Positions 8,372-15,266 of a stretch of DNA of 51,528 nucleotides are shown piece after piece. The DNA is from UBA9732 sp963599445 (GTDB lineage: Bacteria; Spirochaetota; Spirochaetia; Sphaerochaetales; Sphaerochaetaceae), in NCBI GenBank assembly GCA_963599445.1, contig CAVBWZ010000018.1, forward strand, positions 1 to 51,528, read 5' to 3'. Under the pieces are notes generated by a model that worked only from the letters and a program-made list of their open reading frames with translations, had not been told where the DNA came from and did not search any database. How positions within the stretch are numbered: position 1 is the stretch's first letter; each line of letters opens with the position of its first letter. The position numbers were made by a program, and so were the translations under genes.

Positions 8372-9013
8372 ATGATTATCGAACGAAGAATGACAAGGAA
8401 TCCGGTTACATGTACACCGGACATGTCCATACAGGATGCTTCGGATCTTATGAAGCGCGAGCATGTGCACAGACTTCCGGTTCTTGACAAGAATGGAAAG
8501 CTCATTGGCGTTGTATCTGAAAAGGATATCCTAAAAGCCCAGCCTTCACCTGCTTCTACGCTGAGTGCATACGAATCGAGCTATCTTTTGTCAAAGCTCA
8601 CAGTGAAGAAGATAATGAGCCGCACCCCTGTTACGGTGTCCAAGGACACTCCAATAGAGGATGCCGCAGCCCTCATGGTGGACCACGACCTTTCCTGCCT
8701 TCCTGTCCTTGAAGGGGACAAGCTCGTTGGAATCGTCAGCAAGAGCGATCTTTTCAAGATGCTTCTTGAAATCTTTGGCTCACGTATCTCCGGTACGACG
8801 CTCACGTTCCTTGTTCAGGACCGCAAGGGCATCCTTGCTGAAATCATGAGCAAGATAAGCGAGCATGAGCTTGATTTGATAACCTGTTCCTGCTTTGCAG
8901 GCACCGCACCCGGCAACCGCTTCATCTCAATCAAGGTGGCCAACGTCACCGGCAGCGAGCTTGTAGACATCATAAAACCATATGCCATTGAGATAATGGA
9001 CATTGAGGAGTAG
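8372..9013 (+). CDS. CBS-pair plus ACT domain regulatory protein
   Basis: The 213-residue protein begins MIIERRMTRNPVTCTPDMSI and has two CBS motifs in tandem (VHRLPVLDKNGKLIGVVSE, then LSCLPVLEGDKLVGIVSKSD), followed by an ACT-like domain from about residue 145 (TLTFLVQDRKGILAEIMSKI). This is the AcuB-like architecture: CBS pairs bind adenine nucleotides and ACT domains bind amino acids. Placed 55 bp behind the branched-chain amino acid transporter with ribosome site TGGAGG and followed by a strong terminator, it is probably the last gene of the operon and may sense ligand or energy state. That role is inferred. Confidence 0.85.
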   Translation: MIIERRMTRNPVTCTPDMSIQDASDLMKREHVHRLPVLDKNGKLIGVVSEKDILKAQPSPASTLSAYESSYLLSKLTVKKIMSRTPVTVSKDTPIEDAAALMVDHDLSCLPVLEGDKLVGIVSKSDLFKMLLEIFGSRISGTTLTFLVQDRKGILAEIMSKISEHELDLITCSCFAGTAPGNRFISIKVANVTGSELVDIIKPYAIEIMDIEE

Positions 9014-9030
9014 AAGTTCCACTATGAATG

Positions 9031-9059
9031 AAAACGACCTAGGTGACTAGGTCGTTTTT
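9031..9059 (+). terminator. Terminator of the liv operon
   Basis: A 12-bp perfect stem AAAACGACCTAG/CTAGGTCGTTTT with loop GTGA ends in a T-run. Flanking A and T tracts make it usable on either strand. It lies 17 nt after the CBS-ACT stop codon. Confidence 0.85.
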
Positions 9060-9065
9060 GTATCT

Positions 9066-9190
9066 GAAGAGGGCTCTTTGGGCGCTTGGGACTTATGGGA
9101 CCGTTGGGGCTCTTGAAGACTGTTGAATTATGGCTGAAGTAGAGCGTTCTAGAGCGCACCTGACTGTACCTGATGGTGCCTGACCGCATC
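9066..9190. repeat. Compound short-tandem array: 9-bp block (9066-9137) plus 10-bp block (9141-9190)
   Basis: About eight degenerate 9-bp units (plus-strand examples GCTTGGGAC, TTATGGGAC, CGTTGGGGC; minus-strand sense near CCCAAGCGC) are followed by about five 10-bp units (TGACTGTACC, TGATGGTGCC, TGACCGCATC). Read on the minus strand the order is 10-bp block, spacer containing TTCAAC, then 9-bp block, the same order as the array at 21471-21641. The array lies between the liv operon terminator and the tRNA-Leu terminator and encodes no gene. Confidence 0.65.
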
Positions 9191-9231
9191 GTTCTTTCGC
9201 AAAGCTTCAAGTCCCTATTGATTCCAAGAAC

Positions 9232-9256
9232 AAAAAGACACCCCATTTGGAGTGCC
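9232..9256 (-). terminator. Terminator of tRNA-Leu
   Basis: On the minus strand GGCACTCC/GGGGTGTC form a hairpin with loop AAAT and are followed by TTTTTG, 8 nt after the tRNA 3' end. Confidence 0.75.
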
Positions 9257-9264
9257 TTTCGTTT

Positions 9265-9344
9265 TGCGGAAAGAGGGACTTGAACCCTCACCCTCACGGA
9301 TAGAAACCTAAATCCTACGTGTCTGCCAGTTCCACCATTTCCGC
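9265..9344 (-). tRNA. tRNA-Leu(UAG)
   Basis: The minus strand folds into a full cloverleaf: acceptor GCGGAAA/TTTCCGC with discriminator A, a D-arm with the AACTGGCAGAC leucine pattern, anticodon stem TAGGA/TTCTA around loop TTTAGGT (anticodon UAG), and T-arm GAGGG-TTCAAGT-CCCTC. The class II variable region is short (about 11 nt, two CC/GG pairs), which makes the gene 80 nt. CCA is not encoded. A good promoter lies 12 bp upstream. Confidence 0.95.
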
Positions 9345-9355
9345 AATCAAGGGTT

Positions 9356-9384
9356 TGTATATCACAAACATCCCATTTGTTCAA
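9356..9384 (-). promoter_or_regulatory. Promoter of tRNA-Leu
   Basis: On the minus strand TTGAAC (9384-9379) and TATACA (9361-9356) are separated by 17 bp, with the tRNA 5' end 12 nt after the -10 box. The rest of 9385-9465 holds nothing recognisable. Confidence 0.75.
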
Positions 9385-9465
9385 TTGAAAACGACTTTGA
9401 ATGAATGTTCAATGGATGTTGGAGTGCTTTTATTGGTTCTTTGAATGGGGGTGAACCTTGTTTGT

Positions 9466-10071
9466 TCAAATGTTTCGAATTTTCTCTATGATATCGCTTT
9501 TGACCGTCTTCCAATCCTTCTTGACCAACATCCTCGGCATTGTTTCGTTCTCTGCATCTTCAAAGTATGAAAGGCATCTAAGTGCAATTTGATAGTCCTT
9601 TACACCATATTTTTGTTGATACAATTTCAGAATCTGCGCTAGCGAATACCTTTCAAGTAGAAAATCGATGTCAATGAAGTCCTTTTTTGTTCCTCTATTG
9701 ATGATTGCATTGATTTTCATGGCTGCGATATCTTCAATTGAAGCAAGCTTTATTCCCTCGTCTATAAGAGGTTCGTTCAGCCAAGGATAATTGTAATTGA
9801 CGAAATCTACTTTCACACCATCAATTTCAAAGAATTGCATGAATCGGTTTGAACCAGTTTTGTTGACATTCTCGAAATCAAACAGAAACATTTCAAGTGG
9901 CAAAGAGGAGTCAAAAGAGCCAAACAAATCAAGGTCGATGGAAATCCTATGCCCCAACTGCAACGCAAGGGAAGTTCCTCCAACAAGTCGTAAATCCTTA
10001 AGTTCAGGAATTGATTGGAGTTTTTCTAGCAATAGGAATGTCCTTTCATCAACTACTTGTTTTTGTAGCAC
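9466..10071 (-). CDS. AbiEii/AbiGii-type nucleotidyltransferase toxin
   Basis: The 201-residue protein has the nucleotidyltransferase core LVGGTSLALQLGHRISIDLDLF (Gly-x-Ser/Thr and D-x-D) at about residues 27-48 and a later FVNY strand carrying VDF. AbiEii-family toxins modify tRNA or other targets with nucleotides and act with a small antitoxin in abortive infection or toxin-antitoxin modules. The likely start is a GTG at 10071 with AAGGAAG a few bases upstream; it overlaps the 3' end of the preceding 90-residue partner by 19 bp, so the two are translationally coupled. The region is richer in A+T than its surroundings, consistent with horizontal acquisition. Confidence 0.8.
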   Translation of the reverse strand: MLQKQVVDERTFLLLEKLQSIPELKDLRLVGGTSLALQLGHRISIDLDLFGSFDSSLPLEMFLFDFENVNKTGSNRFMQFFEIDGVKVDFVNYNYPWLNEPLIDEGIKLASIEDIAAMKINAIINRGTKKDFIDIDFLLERYSLAQILKLYQQKYGVKDYQIALRCLSYFEDAENETMPRMLVKKDWKTVKSDIIEKIRNI

Positions 10072-10325
10072 CTGAATTCTTCCTTAGGGACATTTCCCAT
10101 GATTGCAACGTATGAAAGAGCCTTTGGTTCAAGATAGCGCATCTGCATTGCTTCATGGACTATTCCTTGTAGAGTGTACTTTTTGTTGATGAGTATCCAA
10201 TCATTGTGAGTTCCTCTTTCAAGTACGCGTTGGATGATGAACCTCTTGTTTTTTTCATCGTCTATTTCACTGATATCGACATCCCAAAAGAGACTGCTGG
10301 ATAACTGTTTGACAAAGTCACTCAT
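10053..10325 (-). CDS. DUF6922-like small partner (probable antitoxin) of the AbiEii toxin
   Basis: This 90-residue protein contains LFWDVDISEIDDEKNKRFII, then QRVLERGTHNDW, a pattern I associate with the DUF6922 group usually encoded just before AbiEii-type nucleotidyltransferases. It has no HTH that I can recognise. It overlaps the toxin gene start. No Shine-Dalgarno sequence precedes its ATG; instead TATACT ends 6 nt before it, suggesting a leaderless transcript. Antitoxin function is inferred from size, order and overlap. Confidence 0.7.
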   Translation of the reverse strand: MSDFVKQLSSSLFWDVDISEIDDEKNKRFIIQRVLERGTHNDWILINKKYTLQGIVHEAMQMRYLEPKALSYVAIMGNVPKEEFRCYKNK

Positions 10326-10331
10326 GTTTCG

Positions 10332-10360
10332 AGTATAACCAATGACTAGGAAAAAGGGAA
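10332..10360 (-). promoter_or_regulatory. Leaderless-type promoter of the AbiEii module
   Basis: On the minus strand TATACT (10337-10332) is followed by CGAAAC and then the ATG at 10325. A weak -35 candidate TTCCCT is 17 bp upstream. With transcription starting 6-7 nt after the -10 box the mRNA would begin at or next to the start codon. Confidence 0.5.
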
Positions 10361-10374
10361 TCGACTATACTGTC

Positions 10375-10899
10375 TCATTTGGGGTTTAGCCTTTTCCCGT
10401 ATATGGGAGCTTTTTCTGCTACTTCCAAAGATTCTTCATTTTCTTGGTTTTCTCGATAAAGCCTAGGTTCTCCGTATTCACGAATCATCGCCTGTTTTGT
10501 AACAACCCATTGCTTTCCATAATTGCATACATCTAGGCCAACTTTTAGCTTTCCATAGGAAATAGCCTTTCTTAGAGTGCTTTCGTTGAGGTTCCATAAT
10601 TCGGTTGCATCACTAAGTCCAAGAAAGTCATCAAACGGTGTTCTGAGAGGTTTTCCATTCTCCCATATTTCATTGCAGGATAGGTCGAACTCATCATTCC
10701 ATACGATTCCAAATCCTGAACCGGCTATATGGACTTTCTTCAACAATTCTGGACTATTCAGTAAAGATTGAAACACTGGCACATTTTTTGCCAACTTCTC
10801 AAGGTCATAGATTTTGCAGATTCCATCCTCGAATTGTGCAACAAGGATGAACTTGTCTACGAATCCAACGCTTTTGATTTTATGGAATATGTAACTCAT
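10375..10899 (-). CDS. DUF2442 protein with C-terminal helix-turn-helix (antitoxin-like)
   Basis: The 174-residue product starts MSYIFHKIKSVGFVDKFILV and has the DUF2442 pattern FEDGICKIYDLEKL, then GFGIVWNDEFDLSCNEIWENG. DUF2442 proteins commonly sit beside DUF4160 in two-gene modules. A second part (about 108-155: LGLSDATELWNLNESTLRKAI, KQWVVTKQAMIREYG) reads as a DNA-binding helix-turn-helix. The ATG at 10899 has GGAG 5 nt upstream and directly follows the restored stop of the DUF4160 frame. Its HTH makes it the natural candidate to bind the palindrome in the promoter at 11182-11210; this is inference. Confidence 0.75.
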   Translation of the reverse strand: MSYIFHKIKSVGFVDKFILVAQFEDGICKIYDLEKLAKNVPVFQSLLNSPELLKKVHIAGSGFGIVWNDEFDLSCNEIWENGKPLRTPFDDFLGLSDATELWNLNESTLRKAISYGKLKVGLDVCNYGKQWVVTKQAMIREYGEPRLYRENQENEESLEVAEKAPIYGKRLNPK

Positions 10900-10901
10900 T
10901 T

Positions 10902-11157
10902 TCACTCCAGTGGTGGAAGCTGTCTGAACTGCAGGGACTTCCACATGTTTTTCAATTCTTCAGAATGAAGAGAAATCCATTCTTTTACAAAGTGCATCTG
11001 CTCTACTTGGAATGGTTCCCCTTATTTGTTTTCCTATTTCTATATCAATTTCCGCATCAAACTCTCCATATTGAGCGTGGAGATGTGGGGGATTATGTTC
11101 TTTCTGAATAAAGAAGATACTGATTCTAATTCCGTAGAATTGCGAAATCATTGGCAT
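10902..11157 (-). pseudogene. DUF4160 gene interrupted by a frameshift
   Basis: The first frame encodes MPMISQFYGIRISIFFIQKE, then HNPPHLHAQYGEFDAEIDI, the DUF4160 core, and then ends early at 10960. Removing one base from the TTT at 10991-10989 (minus strand) restores the expected family continuation LVKEWISLHSEELKNMW and a stop at 10902, just ahead of the DUF2442 start. The family is normally 80-90 residues and the restored product would be about 85. The break is either a real inactivating indel or a sequencing error in a T-run. The pair DUF4160-DUF2442 resembles a toxin-antitoxin module. Confidence 0.75.
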
Positions 11158-11181
11158 AAATGTTTTTTCTCCTTACCTTAT

Positions 11182-11210
11182 ATTATATCACTCCAACGTG
11201 ATATTTACAA
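11182..11210 (-). promoter_or_regulatory. Promoter with embedded palindromic operator for the DUF4160-DUF2442 module
   Basis: On the minus strand TTGTAA (11210-11205) and TATAAT (11187-11182) are 17 bp apart. A perfect palindrome ATATCAC/GTGATAT (11185-11191 and 11198-11204, 6-bp centre) fills the spacer and overlaps the -10 box. Such placement is typical of autorepressed toxin-antitoxin operons. Confidence 0.7.
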
Positions 11211-11243
11211 GAGGGCTTGAGAGAGGGCAAATTTGGAGCTTTT

Positions 11244-12014
11244 CTACATCCCAATCTGTTTTGATATCTTAGCTACGGTATCCTTCAACAGGCTTGCATA
11301 GTAGTCGTATTTGTCTGCGGTGATGTGAAAGACTGATCCCGATATGCTTATGGCCGCCATTGGAAGGTTTTCCCTGCTAAGGATTGGAACAGCTATACAG
11401 CGAACGCCGACCTCGTTTTCCTCGTCGTCGAGAGCCCAACCCCTCTCCTTTGTTCTTTTGAGCTCGGTCTGCATTTTGTCAAAGTCTACAATGGTGTTCT
11501 TCGTTCTGGCTTTGTTTGGAGAAAGGTGCCAAAGATGTTCGACCTCGGTTCCATCAAGGTGGCTTAGTATGGCTTTGCCTACCCCTGTTGCAAATATCGG
11601 ATTCCGTGCTCCAATCTGCGAACCCATCTTGATTGACTGCAACGAGGATTCCTCCTTGTAAAGGTAAACGACATCAGTACCTTCCTGGACGACGAAATGC
11701 AATGTCTCACCTGTTTTCTCCGACAGCTCCTCAAGGTATGGGCGTGCAATCGTGAGCAGACCTGTTTGTGACGACACCTTGCTGCCAAGTTCGAAGAGTC
11801 TGAGTGTCAGGCGGTAGTTGCCAGTGGTTGGATCCTTTGTAATCCAACCATGTGTCATTATCGCACAGAGCATCCTATATGTCGTAGTCTTGTTCAGGCC
11901 AACCTTGTTCGATAACTCCACAAGTCCTAGACCTTTTCTGTATTCCGTCAAAGTCTCGATTATGGTGAGAGCTCTGTCTACAGAGCGAATAGGGGAGTTG
12001 CTGTTTTCGTCCAT
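11244..12014 (-). CDS. IclR-family transcriptional regulator, probably of uronate genes
   Basis: The 256-residue protein has an N-terminal winged helix (SVDRALTIIETLTEYRKGLG, LVELSNKVGLNKTTTYRML) and a C-terminal IclR ligand-binding domain with the typical GSQIGARNPIFATGVGKAIL, DDEENEVGVRCIAVPI and MAAISISGS. IclR proteins bind small organic acids; the KdgR subgroup responds to 2-keto-3-deoxygluconate. Position immediately downstream of the KDPG aldolase and KDG kinase genes makes a KdgR-like role likely, but the ligand is not shown by sequence. An inverted repeat directly upstream (12043-12083) may be its operator. Confidence 0.88.
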   Translation of the reverse strand: MDENSNSPIRSVDRALTIIETLTEYRKGLGLVELSNKVGLNKTTTYRMLCAIMTHGWITKDPTTGNYRLTLRLFELGSKVSSQTGLLTIARPYLEELSEKTGETLHFVVQEGTDVVYLYKEESSLQSIKMGSQIGARNPIFATGVGKAILSHLDGTEVEHLWHLSPNKARTKNTIVDFDKMQTELKRTKERGWALDDEENEVGVRCIAVPILSRENLPMAAISISGSVFHITADKYDYYASLLKDTVAKISKQIGM

Positions 12015-12042
12015 GGGCTTCTTGTACCATTAAAGAAGGAAA

Positions 12043-12083
12043 GTTTCAACTGACGGTTTTTGCGTGTTGTTGTCAGTTGAAAC
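12043..12083. promoter_or_regulatory. Perfect 12-bp inverted repeat between eda and the IclR gene
   Basis: GTTTCAACTGAC (12043-12054) and GTCAGTTGAAAC (12072-12083) are perfect complements around a 17-nt centre. On the minus strand it is followed by TTTCCTTCTTT, so it may end the kdgK-eda transcript. The GTTTCA/TGAAAC ends also match the type of half-site bound by IclR/KdgR proteins, so it could be the regulator's own operator. Confidence 0.55.
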
Positions 12084-12095
12084 CAAATGGGAGCT

Positions 12096-13058
12096 CTATG
12101 CTCGTACCAAGTGAATCGCGAATCCTTCTATCTCTTCGTTGAGATAGACGACTTTGATTCTTCCTTTCCCATCGAGTTTGATTGTATCCTCCGCGGGAGT
12201 GAATCCATGCAATGAAAGATATTTCAGCGACCTTTCGACATTGAAGCACTTGTACCCAATGTGTCCGTGGGTTCCTCTGAACTGCGAATGCATCAGTTCG
12301 ATTGTTGCATCCATCAATGTTGATGAACTTCCAACCTTGGCATTCATTCCAAATGATTCGAAACCTAAAGCGGCGGTCTTTGCGTCATCGATTGAATTCG
12401 TATTGATTCCAAAATGAATCAGCTCGAATCCTTGGGCCTTCAAGATGGCATCGCTGCAGAGCCTTGTGATTTCGTCCCAATTCTCTGATTCGATGAGGTT
12501 GGATTTGACCATCCAGGAACCGCCAGCCGCCAGAACATGGTCGCATTCAGCATATTCTGCCAGATTCGACGGTGAAATTCCTCCAGTTGTCATGAATTTG
12601 ACCTGAGGGAAAGGTCCGCAGAGGTTCTTGATCATGTTTACACCACCTGAGGCCTCAGCAGGGAAGAACTTCAAGGCTTTGAGTCCCATCTTCATCCCTT
12701 GCTGGACTTCGCTGGCGGTACAGACTCCTGGAATCACGGCAACTTCGTTTTCCTTGCACCATTGGACGATGTCGCTATCAAGTCCTGGCGATACAATGAA
12801 CTGGGTTCCTGCATCCACAGCTTTTTTTGCCTGTTCAATCGTTATTACAGTGCCCGCTCCAAGAATCATCTCCGGAACGGCTTGATGAATCAGTTTTATA
12901 GACTCCTCAGCGGCATCGGTCCTGAATGTCACCTCTATGGTGTTGATTCCTCCTTTCAGGATGGCCTTTGCCAAGTGGACTGCCTTTGCTGGGTCGTTGA
13001 TTACGACAACCGGAACCACTCCGATGCTTTCGATCTTGCACATCAGTTCATCAAACAT
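12096..13058 (-). CDS. eda: KDPG/KHG aldolase fused to a VOC-like C-terminal domain
   Basis: Residues 1 to about 205 are a KDPG aldolase: IESIGVVPVVVINDPAKA, GGINTIEVTFRT, ILGAGTVITIEQA, IVSPGLDSDIV, IPGVCTASEV and the Schiff-base lysine in ALKFFPAEASGG. It splits 2-keto-3-deoxy-6-phosphogluconate into pyruvate and glyceraldehyde-3-phosphate. The remaining 115 residues (HFGINTNSIDDA ... HGHIGYKCFNVERSLKYL ... VYLNEEIEGFAIHLV) resemble a glyoxalase/VOC half-domain; this fused arrangement is known from several anaerobes, but its role is unclear. The ATG at 13058 follows AAGGAGG. It lies 16 bp behind kdgK and is surely co-transcribed with it. Confidence 0.9.
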   Translation of the reverse strand: MFDELMCKIESIGVVPVVVINDPAKAVHLAKAILKGGINTIEVTFRTDAAEESIKLIHQAVPEMILGAGTVITIEQAKKAVDAGTQFIVSPGLDSDIVQWCKENEVAVIPGVCTASEVQQGMKMGLKALKFFPAEASGGVNMIKNLCGPFPQVKFMTTGGISPSNLAEYAECDHVLAAGGSWMVKSNLIESENWDEITRLCSDAILKAQGFELIHFGINTNSIDDAKTAALGFESFGMNAKVGSSSTLMDATIELMHSQFRGTHGHIGYKCFNVERSLKYLSLHGFTPAEDTIKLDGKGRIKVVYLNEEIEGFAIHLVRA

Positions 13059-13074
13059 TTCAAGCCTCCTTGGT

Positions 13075-14094
13075 TTATCGTTGAACCCTTCCTGATGCAT
13101 TTCCTGCTGCGAGCGTCTGGATTTCAGACACACCAACAAGGTTGAAGTCCAGCTCTATGCTATGCTTCAAAGCGGAAGCCGCAACTGCAAAATTGATCGC
13201 TTTCTGGTCGTCGTAGCCATTCATTAGGCTATAGATGAGACCTGCTCCAAAGGAGTCTCCTCCTCCAACCCTGTCCACTATTCTCAAATGGTATGTTGGA
13301 GCAAAACTCGCTTTGCCATCCGAATACAGCATCCCAGACCAATCGTTGTCGCTTGCGGAGATCGATGTTCTAAGCGTTATTGCAACTTTCCTGCATCCAA
13401 AACGCTCGGCAAGTTGCTTTGCCACTGAGATGTATGCTTTTTCATCAAGTTTTCCGCTGTTGAGATCCGTATTCTCCGCTTCGATTCCAAAGACATCCTT
13501 TGCATCCTCTTCGTTCGCTATGCAGACGTCCACGTATGGGAGCAGTCTGCCCATGACCTCACCGGCCCTTTCACTTGTCCATAGTTTCTTTCTGAAGTTC
13601 AGATCGCAGGAAACGGTGAGACCCTTTTCCTTTGCTGCCTTGCATGCCTGTAGGCATATCTCAGGCAAGTACCCTCCCAAAGCAGGGGTTATTCCCGTCC
13701 AATGGAACCAGTCCGCCCCTTTGAAAATCATGTCCCAGTCGAAGTCCTGTGGCTTTGCAAGTGCTATTGCAGAGTTGGCTCTGTCATAGATCACCTTGCT
13801 TGCCCTTTGGGATGCTCCCTTTTCCACGAAGTAGATACCAAGTCTGTCTCCGCCTCTGACAATAAGAGACGTATCGACTCCAAAACGCCTGATCTCGTTG
13901 ACCGCACACTGTCCAATTTCATGAGCCGGCACCTTCGTGACATATGAGGCATCGACTCCCAATTGGGCTAGGCCGACTGCAACGTTTGCTTCTCCTCCTG
14001 AGTATGAGGCTTCGAACCTGTCGGACTGGACAAATCGTCTATATCCTTCTGGATTGAGACGCATCATTACTTCACCAAATGTTATGACCCTCAT
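13075..14094 (-). CDS. kdgK: 2-keto-3-deoxygluconate kinase (PfkB family)
   Basis: The 339-residue kinase starts MRVITFGEVMMRLNPEG, has the substrate loop SYSGGEANVAVGLAQLG, GIYFVEKGASQRASKVIYDR and the PfkB anion-hole/catalytic motif DRVGGGDSFGAGLIYSL (catalytic Asp within GGGDSFGAG). It phosphorylates KDG to KDPG, the substrate of the downstream aldolase. GGAGGG precedes the ATG. Two direct repeats in the leader (14126-14161) are likely regulator sites. Confidence 0.9.
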   Translation of the reverse strand: MRVITFGEVMMRLNPEGYRRFVQSDRFEASYSGGEANVAVGLAQLGVDASYVTKVPAHEIGQCAVNEIRRFGVDTSLIVRGGDRLGIYFVEKGASQRASKVIYDRANSAIALAKPQDFDWDMIFKGADWFHWTGITPALGGYLPEICLQACKAAKEKGLTVSCDLNFRKKLWTSERAGEVMGRLLPYVDVCIANEEDAKDVFGIEAENTDLNSGKLDEKAYISVAKQLAERFGCRKVAITLRTSISASDNDWSGMLYSDGKASFAPTYHLRIVDRVGGGDSFGAGLIYSLMNGYDDQKAINFAVAASALKHSIELDFNLVGVSEIQTLAAGNASGRVQR

Positions 14095-14125
14095 ATTCCC
14101 TCCGTGCCGTTTGGCTTGATTTCAA

Positions 14126-14161
14126 GTTTTGTTCTATGAAATTCAGTTTTGTACTATGAAA
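14126..14161 (-). promoter_or_regulatory. Direct-repeat operator candidate upstream of kdgK-eda
   Basis: On the minus strand TTTCATAGNACAAAAC occurs twice (14161-14146 and 14141-14126), spaced by 20 bp, about two helical turns. The TTTCA element also occurs in the inverted repeat next to the IclR gene. The rest of 14162-14282 holds no gene and no clear terminator. Confidence 0.5.
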
Positions 14162-14282
14162 CACATTGGTTGTACTTTAGCATCACAACGCACTGCTGTC
14201 AACAAAAAGGCGTTCTGCAAAAAGATGTCCTATATGGTAAAGGCAACGTCAGGATTCATGAAGTGCTTTTGAAGCTTCTCAG

Positions 14283-15200
14283 TCATTGTCCAAAGCACTT
14301 CTCGACATATTGTATGCTTCGTTCAAGGGTCGCTGGATTGAAGTTCTCAAGTGTCATTGGCACGTTGTCCACACCATAGCGCCTATAGATTCCAAACAGA
14401 TCCTTCCAAGGCATGAGTCCTTCTCCAATTGGAACGTCACCTTTCTTTACAGGTCCTTTTGCATATGGATATTTCTCGTTTTTTTCCGTCCAAACGAAGT
14501 CCTTTAGATGCATTGCGCATATATACGGAGAGAGCATTGATACGGCTTCGTCGAAGTAGGTGTGGTATGAGGTGCTTGGCCCGTGTATTGAAAGTATGTT
14601 CACAGCATCGAAAAGAACCCTCAGATGTGGGCTTTTGAATGTCTCCATGACCATAAGCATCCTTTGCGGTGTGTCTATCGTATTTTTGTCCGCAACGGCC
14701 TCGATTGCCATTATGACGTTGTTTTCTTCGGCCTTCTTCAGCAACCGTTCCATCGTTTTCAAAAAGTCGCTTATGTTCGGCTGCTTCCAGTTGTCCTCGT
14801 TTCTTATGTTCCTTGAATCAAGAGAGCCTGTCTCCGTCGCCACTATTGGAAGGAGCCTAGCTCCATCTATGGAACATCCTTTTGAGTGTGCCTTATGGTT
14901 TGCAAGCAAAGGGGCGATCTCCAAACAGTTCTCGAAGGACTTCAGGGCCTGTTCCTTCTTGCTTGGATCCGGGTGGACGGGGTTTATATAGCACCCAAGG
15001 ATTGCGATTCGTGTGTCCTTGAGGCAGCTTGCTATGGCATCGGCCCAAATGGGGGAGAGCGGTCTTGGTGCGTCGTCCAATGCCTTGTATGGAGCGAAGT
15101 GAAGGCATACGTCCTTCCTGAATGCCGTCACTGTATCCACGAGTGCGCTCATGGATGGGAACTTGCCAAAATCGTGGGCCCTGAATCCTAGATCAATCAT
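14283..15200 (-). CDS. Xylose isomerase-like TIM-barrel sugar isomerase/epimerase
   Basis: The 305-residue protein belongs to the AP-endonuclease-2/xylose isomerase-like barrel superfamily: a mid-barrel metal-ligand Glu in VIMAIEAVADKNT, the Asp of VLFDAVNI, the His in AMHLKDFVW and a late Glu in VPMTLENFNP match the usual metal-binding positions. Members isomerise or epimerise sugars and sugar acids. It is encoded 66 bp behind kduD in the uronate locus, so it probably handles a hexuronate or keto-sugar, but the substrate cannot be told. No Shine-Dalgarno sequence precedes the ATG; AATAAT ends 6 nt upstream. Confidence 0.75.
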   Translation of the reverse strand: MIDLGFRAHDFGKFPSMSALVDTVTAFRKDVCLHFAPYKALDDAPRPLSPIWADAIASCLKDTRIAILGCYINPVHPDPSKKEQALKSFENCLEIAPLLANHKAHSKGCSIDGARLLPIVATETGSLDSRNIRNEDNWKQPNISDFLKTMERLLKKAEENNVIMAIEAVADKNTIDTPQRMLMVMETFKSPHLRVLFDAVNILSIHGPSTSYHTYFDEAVSMLSPYICAMHLKDFVWTEKNEKYPYAKGPVKKGDVPIGEGLMPWKDLFGIYRRYGVDNVPMTLENFNPATLERSIQYVEKCFGQ

Positions 15201-15206
15201 GGGCCC

Positions 15207-15235
15207 ATTATTGCATGAAAACGAAAAAGTTTGAA
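15207..15235 (-). promoter_or_regulatory. Possible leaderless-type promoter of the TIM-barrel gene
   Basis: On the minus strand AATAAT (15212-15207) is followed by GGGCCC and the ATG at 15200. A weak -35 candidate TTCAAA lies 17 bp upstream. The case rests mainly on spacing and the missing ribosome site. Confidence 0.35.
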
Positions 15236-15266
15236 AGTGGTATGGCTTTGTTCTTATATGATGGAT

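Noticed and set aside
9265..11210. Integrated element using tRNA-Leu as attachment site
   Set aside because: The accessory genes lie on the 5' side of the tRNA, no integrase is present and no repeat of the tRNA 3' end was seen.
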